Shown here piece after piece: positions 7,449-11,461 of a DNA stretch of 11,461 bases. Below the pieces are notes generated by a model. The model was not told the DNA's origin, searched no databases, and worked only from the letters and a program-made list of their open reading frames with translations. Both the position numbers and the translations under genes were made by a program. The stretch comes from Proteiniphilum sp. UBA5267. GTDB lineage: Bacteria > Bacteroidota > Bacteroidia > Bacteroidales > Dysgonomonadaceae. Where the stretch lies: contig DHTF01000098.1 of NCBI GenBank assembly GCA_002411515.1, forward strand, positions 1 to 11,461, given 5' to 3'. Position 1 is the stretch's first letter; each line of letters starts with the position of its first letter.

Positions 7449-7483
7449 CGAATTTATACAATTCCGAGGAATAAAGGGCCAAA
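7449..7483 (-). promoter_or_regulatory. Candidate promoter of the dut operon
   Basis: On the minus strand TTTG (7483-7480) is followed after 23 bases by TAAATTCG (7456-7449), one mismatch from the -7 consensus TAnnTTTG. The spacer is a few bases longer than the usual 19-21, so the match is imperfect. It would give a leader of roughly 20 bases before the dut ATG. Confidence 0.3.
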
Positions 7484-7538
7484 TTGATGAAATTTAAGCA
7501 AATTAGAAAAGGCAGCAGACCAAAAACGAAAATTATGC

Positions 7539-7546
7539 TATCTTTG
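7539..7546 (+). promoter_or_regulatory. -7 promoter box TATCTTTG immediately before the 241-aa gene
   Basis: TATCTTTG matches the Bacteroidetes -7 consensus TAnnTTTG exactly and ends five bases before the ATG at 7552. No TTTG is seen at the -33 position. If the box is used, transcription starts at or next to the start codon, giving a leaderless or nearly leaderless message. Confidence 0.6.
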
Positions 7547-7551
7547 CGTCT

Positions 7552-8277
7552 ATGAGCGCACAAGATGATCTACTGGCCAAGTTGCGGCAAACATTGAACG
7601 AGCAGGGCATCGACTCGTTTCACATCCTTGAGGATCTGGTTCCCATGGAGGAGCAGATGGACTATTTCCGTTATTTCGACAGATTGAGAAGAGAGAACAA
7701 TCCCTTTGTTCGCGACGAAGAGATCGCAGTCTTGTTTTCGCCCGACGAATCGATCGACCGCAAAAAAAGAAGCTTAAGCCTGCTGGCCTCAATTCCCGAT
7801 GTGGCAGCATATCGCTCGATAGAGACTTACCATAGCAGTCCCCTGGAGCCGGAACTATCTCACTGGTCCTCCATGGCACTTGTCAGCAGCCGCATTATAC
7901 TGAGTTCAGATTTGTCTGGACATCAACAGGTTTATATTTCCTCGGGACTGGGAGGGCAGGACAAGAAACTGCGTTTTTTCGCGCTGTTTACCACCCCGGA
8001 AAGAGACGCATTCACGGTGCTACACAAAGAAATTGTGGAACGTGAATTTAACTTTCAGCTTCAAAAAGCCGAAGTAATCATTGAGAAATTCGAAATAAAA
8101 GAGAACTATTTCACGATCCTGATGCTTTTTTCTTTCGAAAAAGATGCCAAGTCGATTCTCAATGAAGCTGTGGCCGAATGCAACCAGTATGGCAACTTCC
8201 TGGATCCGAAGTTTCTTTTTACAAATGTAAAAGTACTGAGTGAAAAAGAAATAATGCACTTACTGGAGAAAAAGTAA
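7552..8277 (+). CDS. Conserved-looking hypothetical protein, 241 aa
   Basis: I do not recognise a named domain. The protein is soluble, with no signal peptide or membrane segment, and is rich in charged residues. The first third is helical and acidic (MSAQDDLLAKLRQTLNEQGIDS, then a Met/Glu-rich stretch and YFRYFDRLRRENNPFV). The middle holds an Ala/Ser-rich segment and a strand-like part (ILSSDLSGHQQVYIS). The last third alternates helices and strands (NFQLQKAEVIIEKFEIKEN, FTILMLFSFEKD) and ends in a basic helix (EIMHLLEKK). The ATG at 7552 is the first in frame and sits just after a promoter box. Its stop is 33 bases before the regulator gene, so the two may share a transcript, although a T8 run (8284-8291) in the gap could reduce read-through. 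It reads like a real gene from continuous, ordinary codon use. Any function, including a link to the regulator or to dut, is unknown. Confidence 0.8.
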   Translation: MSAQDDLLAKLRQTLNEQGIDSFHILEDLVPMEEQMDYFRYFDRLRRENNPFVRDEEIAVLFSPDESIDRKKRSLSLLASIPDVAAYRSIETYHSSPLEPELSHWSSMALVSSRIILSSDLSGHQQVYISSGLGGQDKKLRFFALFTTPERDAFTVLHKEIVEREFNFQLQKAEVIIEKFEIKENYFTILMLFSFEKDAKSILNEAVAECNQYGNFLDPKFLFTNVKVLSEKEIMHLLEKK

Positions 8278-8310
8278 CTCCTCTTTTTTTTCACCCATAT
8301 TTCCGGCATC

Positions 8311-11202
8311 ATGATGCAATCAGCCTGTAAAAAAAAAATTTGCACGGCACTCTTTACTGTGGTGCTTGCCATGCTCTCCCTAAAAGGCAACTCACAGCAC
8401 ATCCCTTTTATTCCTCCAGTCTATAATTATACCACAGGAGATTACAAAGCCGGAAATCAGAATTGGGCCATTGCCCAAGGAAGCAACGGGGTAATCTACA
8501 TTGGCAACAACAATGGACTGCTTAGTTATGAGGGTGTGAACTGGAAGCTCCATCCTCTGCCCAATAATCTTTCGGTAAAATCAATCCATGTTGATTCCGT
8601 CTCAACCCCCGAACGCATTTATGTGGGCTCATTCGAAGAGTTTGGTTATTTTGAACCCGACGATACTAATCAACTTATCTACCACTCAATCAAAAGTCTG
8701 GCTGAATCCTATCCATTTCACAACGATGAAATATGGACTATTTACGCCTTTAATGGTAAGATCTACTTCCAATCGTTCTCAGCTGTATTTGTATATGATG
8801 GAAAGGAAGTAACTACGCTAGACCCTAATCCGGATGTTTTGTATTTCTTCCCTGTAGGAAACCACATGTTTGCACAGCTGATCAACAACGATTTTTACCG
8901 TTTCGATGGGAAGGAGTTTCATCGCATACTGACAAGGGATCAGCTGAACGATGACAATGTAGTCGCGGTCTTGCCTTTCGTGGAGAAAGAGGAAGAATAT
9001 CTGCTGGTCACATCCAAGAGCGGCATCTACCGGTTTTCGGAAAATACTAGTAGACTAACCCCTTGGAAAACGTTGGTTGAAAAGGACTTAAAGGAATCGA
9101 TCATCAATCGGGCTATTCTTTCGGGAAACAAACAATACCTCTTTGGAACACTTAACAGCGGACTGATTGCGATCGATAAGAATGGTGATAAGCTCTGGCA
9201 TATTAATCGAACCAATGGATTACACAACAATACCGTATTGGCTTTATTCAGCGATCGTGAACATAATCTGTGGGCAGCACTCGACAACGGCATTTCTCAT
9301 ATTCGCACCGGTTCACCCTTTACTTTCTTTGAACCCACCGATATGCAAATAGGATTGGTGGAAGACATTCTTTGGCATCAAAACACCTTATACCTGGCTA
9401 CCAACCAAGGAGTTTATCATTATTCTGAAACTGAAAAGAGATTCTTTCACTTTCCGGAATTCGATATCCAGTCATGGTTCATCAAAGCTTTTGGGAATCA
9501 GATTTTCGTGGGTCATAATCTGGGTACCTCTCTGCTGGAAGAAGATCGAGAAATAACTGTTTCAGGAGCCAACACAGGAGGGACTGATATCAAACAGGCT
9601 GTCATCAACGGGAAAAACGTTCTTCTTGAATCGTCATACACATCGTTATATGTATATGTACAGGCACCCTCTGGCAACTGGATTTTCAGTCATCAAGTGG
9701 AAGGCTTCTCCGACCTCATTAAAAACATCGAGATAGACCACACCGGAAATATCTGGACAGGACATATGTACAAAGGGATTTACCGCTTGCGGCTCGACAG
9801 CGAATTGCGTAAGGTTACAGAATTGGAAAATTTTCAAACGCTCGATCCAACACAGTCATCCATATCTCGACCTGCAAAGGTAATGAAACTGAATGGTCGT
9901 ATTGTATTTACCGATGAAGACCTTTTTTATACCTACGACGACATTCAGCGAAAAATTATCCCTTTTAATCTTTTAAACAACGAGTTGGACGGTTTTGCAG
10001 ATACCTACCGGATTGTGCCGGTAAACGACAATTTACACTGGTTTATTCGCAACTCAGAGTATGCCCTCGTTTCTTCCGATGATAGCCATTATACCTTAAT
10101 AGACCGCATTTCCTACAGCAACTTGAACAATCCACCTAATGTGGGACGGGCCAATGTATTTGTCGCCGACGATCACATCACCTATTTCTGTCTGAACGGC
10201 GGCATCGGGAGATATATCATCACGGAGGAAAGGACACCTGCAAGCGGGACCTTGTATCTGTCATCAGTAGCCTATTACGACAGGAAAAACGACCGTACCT
10301 ATTTTCTGAATCCACGGAAAAAAGCCCTGATTGCATACAAGCACAATGACGTAGAATTTCAGTTTATGTATCCCGAATATTCCAATCATTATTTCCGTGT
10401 GGAATGCTATTTGGAAGGCTATGACAGCAGATGGGTTAATGCCGGTGAAGATCTCTCCATCTCTTACAATAACCTGCCAGCCAATGACTACATCCTGAAA
10501 GCTCGTGTCATGGATAACTCGGGAATGGTTTTATCATCGCTCAGTTTCTCGTTCCGAATCAAAAACCCCTGGTACAAAACATGGTGGGCATATCTTTTCT
10601 ATGTAATGATTATTTTATTGATTACCGGAGTTTTTATAGAGAACCATGTGCAAAAAATCGTACAAAAGAAAAATAAGCTTTTCACAGAACAGGAAAACTT
10701 GCGGCTCGCACAACTTGACAAACAGGAAAAGGAAATAACTGCATTGCGCAACGAGAAACTGGAGGCAGATCTCACATACAAAAGTAAAGAACTGGCCACT
10801 GCCGCCATGATGATCATTAACCATACCGAATTTCTCAACAACTTGCGTTCACACATCCAATCCCATATGCTGTCTGGTAAAATCAATCGCACCGAGGGCA
10901 ATGAGTTGCTATCGATGATTGGAAGAAATTTATCGGATGAGGATGCATGGGCCGTATTCCAGGAAAATTTCGATCTCATTCACGAAAACTTCTTCCGCAA
11001 ACTTAAAGAGCGATACCCCACTCTCACTTCTACCGACCTCAAGCTCTGTACGCTGCTCCGGTTAAACTACTCTTCAAAGGAAATCGCCGGAATGATGAGC
11101 ATTTCCATCAGGGGAGTGGAAGCAGCAAGATACCGCTTACGGAAAAAACTGGACTTAACTGAAGCTGAAAATCTCGTTGATTTTATGATAAAATTCAAAT
11201 AA
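8311..11202 (+). CDS. Membrane-anchored propeller/Y_Y_Y sensor with cytoplasmic LuxR-type HTH
   Basis: This is a 963-aa one-component transmembrane regulator. Residues 1-29 are a signal sequence (hydrophobic FTVVLAMLSL, ending GNSQ). About 45-660 form a beta-propeller of 'two-component regulator propeller' repeats, for example NGVIYIGNNNGLLSYEG near the start and NNTVLALFSDREHNLWAALDNG around 305-327. A Y_Y_Y (triple tyrosine) domain follows at about 677-752 (FRVECYLEGYDSRWVNAG, then LPANDYILKARVMDNSG). One membrane helix lies at about 757-778, then a Lys/Glu/Gln coiled coil (780-835) and a helical linker. A helix-turn-helix occupies about 904-955, with SSKEIAGMMSISIRGVEAARYRLRKKL matching GerE/LuxR-type recognition helices. 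There is no histidine kinase, ATPase or receiver domain, so the periplasmic signal must reach DNA through the protein itself. Two ATGs are adjacent (8311, 8314). It lies upstream of a secreted-protein gene that it probably controls. The architecture is known from Bacteroidetes; the ligand is unknown. Confidence 0.9.
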   Translation: MMQSACKKKICTALFTVVLAMLSLKGNSQHIPFIPPVYNYTTGDYKAGNQNWAIAQGSNGVIYIGNNNGLLSYEGVNWKLHPLPNNLSVKSIHVDSVSTPERIYVGSFEEFGYFEPDDTNQLIYHSIKSLAESYPFHNDEIWTIYAFNGKIYFQSFSAVFVYDGKEVTTLDPNPDVLYFFPVGNHMFAQLINNDFYRFDGKEFHRILTRDQLNDDNVVAVLPFVEKEEEYLLVTSKSGIYRFSENTSRLTPWKTLVEKDLKESIINRAILSGNKQYLFGTLNSGLIAIDKNGDKLWHINRTNGLHNNTVLALFSDREHNLWAALDNGISHIRTGSPFTFFEPTDMQIGLVEDILWHQNTLYLATNQGVYHYSETEKRFFHFPEFDIQSWFIKAFGNQIFVGHNLGTSLLEEDREITVSGANTGGTDIKQAVINGKNVLLESSYTSLYVYVQAPSGNWIFSHQVEGFSDLIKNIEIDHTGNIWTGHMYKGIYRLRLDSELRKVTELENFQTLDPTQSSISRPAKVMKLNGRIVFTDEDLFYTYDDIQRKIIPFNLLNNELDGFADTYRIVPVNDNLHWFIRNSEYALVSSDDSHYTLIDRISYSNLNNPPNVGRANVFVADDHITYFCLNGGIGRYIITEERTPASGTLYLSSVAYYDRKNDRTYFLNPRKKALIAYKHNDVEFQFMYPEYSNHYFRVECYLEGYDSRWVNAGEDLSISYNNLPANDYILKARVMDNSGMVLSSLSFSFRIKNPWYKTWWAYLFYVMIILLITGVFIENHVQKIVQKKNKLFTEQENLRLAQLDKQEKEITALRNEKLEADLTYKSKELATAAMMIINHTEFLNNLRSHIQSHMLSGKINRTEGNELLSMIGRNLSDEDAWAVFQENFDLIHENFFRKLKERYPTLTSTDLKLCTLLRLNYSSKEIAGMMSISIRGVEAARYRLRKKLDLTEAENLVDFMIKFK

Positions 11203-11279
11203 GTAGCTACTGTACACTTATATGGTATAAAAAAACAAACTTTTGATAATCAGATTTTTTAAATGTGTTGACGTAGTAA

Positions 11280-11327
11280 AAAAGTACCCTTTAAAAATAT
11301 GCTTTACAACATAAAGTACTTTTAATG
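11280..11327. promoter_or_regulatory. Paired AAAGTAC boxes and hairpin, possible operator upstream of the downstream gene
   Basis: AAAGTACCCTTTAAA (11281-11295) and AAAGTACTTTTAATG (11313-11327) are two direct copies of an AAAGTAC-TTTWA box spaced 32 bases apart, about three DNA turns. The second contains the perfect palindrome AAAGTACTTT (11313-11322). The two also pair as an imperfect hairpin: AAAAGTA (11280-11286) with TACTTTT (11317-11323) and CTTTA (11289-11293) with TAAAG (11312-11316), around an 18-base loop. The element ends 10-15 bases before the -33 box. Placement suggests activator or repressor sites, perhaps for the upstream LuxR-type regulator. Confidence 0.45.
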
Positions 11328-11337
11328 AGGTCATTCA

Positions 11338-11369
11338 TTTGCCATCTGGGTAAACAATTCATTATTTTG
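11338..11369 (+). promoter_or_regulatory. Promoter with Bacteroidetes -33/-7 pattern for the gene at 11406
   Basis: TTTG (11338-11341) and TTATTTTG (11362-11369, one mismatch to TAnnTTTG) are separated by 20 bases, the spacing known for the primary sigma factor of Bacteroidetes. Transcription would start near 11374-11376 and leave a leader of about 30 bases before the ATG at 11406. No Shine-Dalgarno sequence is seen, as expected for this phylum. Confidence 0.5.
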
Positions 11370-11405
11370 CAATAAATTCTATTTTTTAAACAAAATAATG
11401 AACCC

Positions 11406-11461
11406 ATGAAATTGAAAATTGCAACAGTTTTAAATCTCCTGCTGTTCACCATGATGTTATT
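11406..11461 (+). CDS. Start of an exported protein, cut by window edge
   Basis: Only 18 codons plus two bases are visible: MKLKIATVLNLLLFTMML and the next codon. Two lysines followed by a hydrophobic stretch make this the front of a signal peptide. The position after a propeller/Y_Y_Y/HTH regulator, with a good promoter, is where Bacteroidetes often place a SusC/RagA-type TonB-dependent receptor, but the visible residues cannot confirm that. An ATG at 11398 is closed after three codons and is not the start. Confidence 0.6.
   Translation, partial: MKLKIATVLNLLLFTMML

Noticed and set aside
8265..8291. Possible terminator: GGAG/CTCC stem followed by eight T
   Set aside because: Only four base pairs, overlapping the stop codon, with a long A-rich loop; too weak to call, so co-transcription with the regulator stays open.
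11202..11211. AGTAGCTACT palindrome right after the regulator stop
   Set aside because: It has no loop and no T-run immediately after it, so it is not a convincing terminator.

Overview
The window looks like a chromosomal segment from a Bacteroidales member of the Bacteroidota, possibly near Dysgonomonadaceae, though the genus is a guess. Three things point there. There are TAnnTTTG-type -7 promoter boxes and no clear Shine-Dalgarno sequences. There is a GH31 glycosidase lipoprotein that reads like the Bacteroidetes alpha-xylosidases. There is also a propeller/Y_Y_Y/LuxR-type regulator and a DUF4292 lipoprotein, both typical of this phylum.

Layout. Positions 1-769 (minus) hold the N-terminal third or so of a GH31 lipoprotein that runs off the left edge. 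Positions 926-1317 (minus) hold a small SnoaL/NTF2-like protein whose natural start seems to be separated from its body by a one-base frameshift. Positions 1500-2780 (minus) encode a 12-TM MFS transporter of the nucleoside:H+ symporter (NupG-like) family. Positions 2875-7422 (minus) form one probable operon, transcribed dut -> TPR protein -> DUF4292 lipoprotein -> EnvC-like coiled-coil/LytM protein. Positions 7423-7551 are a divergent intergenic region. On the plus strand follow a 241-aa protein of unknown function (7552-8277), a 963-aa membrane-anchored sensor/regulator (8311-11202), a 203-bp intergenic region with a good promoter and paired AAAGTAC boxes, and the first codons of a new secreted protein (11406 to the right edge).

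How the genes may work together. The dut operon links nucleotide-pool hygiene to three exported proteins: a periplasmic TPR protein, an outer-membrane-type lipoprotein and an amidase-activator-like LytM protein. The last two steps look like envelope and septum maintenance. The regulator has a periplasmic propeller and Y_Y_Y domain, one membrane span and a cytoplasmic HTH but no kinase or receiver domain, so it should act as a one-step transmembrane transcription factor. The exported-protein gene just downstream is its most obvious target, by analogy with Bacteroidetes nutrient-uptake loci. The GH31 enzyme and the MFS carrier fit a saccharide/nucleoside-scavenging lifestyle, but nothing in the window ties them to the regulator.

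No rRNA, tRNA, CRISPR array, insertion sequence or phage gene was seen. No gene-free stretch exceeds 300 bases; the longest are 1265-1499 and 11203-11405, both described below.
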